NCBI GenBank assembly: GCA_963698435.1
Contig: CAVOQV010000016.1
Span: forward strand, 1-64,000
Source: Sva-07 sp963698435
GTDB lineage: Bacteria > Actinomycetota > Acidimicrobiia > Acidimicrobiales > Ilumatobacteraceae
DNA length: 64,000 nucleotides
Direction: 5' to 3'
Shown one piece after another: positions 63,603 to 64,000 of this stretch (positions are counted from its first letter, which is position 1; every line of letters starts with the position of its first letter). Position numbers and translations under genes: made by a program. A model generated the notes under the pieces. It worked only from the letters and a program-made list of their open reading frames with translations, did no database searches and was not told the origin of the DNA.

Positions 63603-64000
63603 ATGAGCCGAAACCGTCTCGTCAACCTAATCGGGATCGCCATCGGTGTGGCGGGCGTCGCGTTCGTCGTCAGTCGGATCGTTCGGGACCGGGAGGCGAT
63701 CGCCGACGCGCTGTCCTCGGCGGAACTCGGATGGCTGGTCGTCGGCGGTGCCGCGGGACTGATCGCCATGTCGCTGATCGGCGTGAACTGGCTGTTGATC
63801 CTCCGCCACGCCGGAGCGACTGCGCCGTGGCGTCGGGGCATGGCGTGGTTCTTCGTTGGCCAACTGGGCAAGTACGTACCCGGCGGGATCTGGCCGATCG
63901 TGGGTCAAGCCGAACTCGCGCACCGGGGATCGACCCCGCGCGGTGCCGCGTACTACTCGACCGCGATGTCGATGGTGACGACGTTCCTGGGGGCAGCAGT
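63603..64000 (+). CDS. Flippase-like / lysylphosphatidylglycerol synthase transmembrane protein, N-terminal part
   Basis: 132 codons are visible before the window ends. Start MSRNRLVNLIGIAIGVAGVA, then membrane segments and the family stretch WFFVGQLGKYVPGGIWPIVGQ, typical of UPF0104/AglD-like proteins with the fold of the LPG synthase membrane domain. These are linked to polyprenyl-glycan or phospholipid handling. The gene follows the methyltransferase by three bases. Confidence 0.85.
   Translation, partial: MSRNRLVNLIGIAIGVAGVAFVVSRIVRDREAIADALSSAELGWLVVGGAAGLIAMSLIGVNWLLILRHAGATAPWRRGMAWFFVGQLGKYVPGGIWPIVGQAELAHRGSTPRGAAYYSTAMSMVTTFLGAA

Overview
The window is high-GC actinobacterial DNA with no phage or plasmid genes. 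The block from about 32.4 to 52.1 kb (metG, tatD, a secreted protein, rsmA, ispE, tRNA-Gln, glmU, prs, rplY, pth, mfd, a lipoprotein, mazG, eno, an FtsB/DivIC-like gene) matches, with small rearrangements, the conserved order around Rv1007c-Rv1024 of Mycobacterium tuberculosis. Two tiny ribosomal proteins known from actinobacteria (bS22-type and bL37-type) are also present. The Pro/Thr-rich LPXTG proteins, the collagen-propeller protein and the very long VCBS/FG-GAP protein fit the class Acidimicrobiia (Ilumatobacter-like). That placement is an inference; no rRNA is present to test it.

Layout. 0-1.6 kb: Rrf2 regulator plus CysQ-like phosphatase and the start of another gene, all minus strand (probably sulfur assimilation). 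1.7-18.2 kb: a cell-surface region with a polyprenyl glycosylphosphotransferase, a collagen-like/beta-propeller protein, a ~2,240-residue VCBS protein rich in tandem repeats, two LPXTG proteins and a DUF4012 membrane protein. 18.3-32.3 kb: mostly single housekeeping or accessory genes (VOC proteins, PEP-swivel protein, serine hydrolase, PHP phosphoesterase, AbiEi-DUF559 endonuclease, YchF, FetAB-type transporter, DUF192, RsmI, HAD, thioesterase), with palindromic repeats in many of the gaps. 32.4-52.1 kb: the conserved translation, cell-wall and repair block. 52.2-61.2 kb: two molybdenum hydroxylase loci (an orphan large subunit, then a small-large-medium set) around an HD-domain gene, a K+ channel and a HAD phosphatase. 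61.3 kb to the end: membrane glycosyltransferase-like protein, methyltransferase and flippase-like protein, probably glycan-related.

Two properties cut across the window. Many promoters place a TAnnnT -10 box 6-7 bases before the start codon, so the mRNAs should be leaderless, and several operon genes overlap by ATGA or GTGA. At least thirteen single-base indels interrupt otherwise normal genes, nearly all before 31 kb and nearly all one-base insertions. These look more like assembly errors than real decay, so the affected genes are annotated across the breaks.
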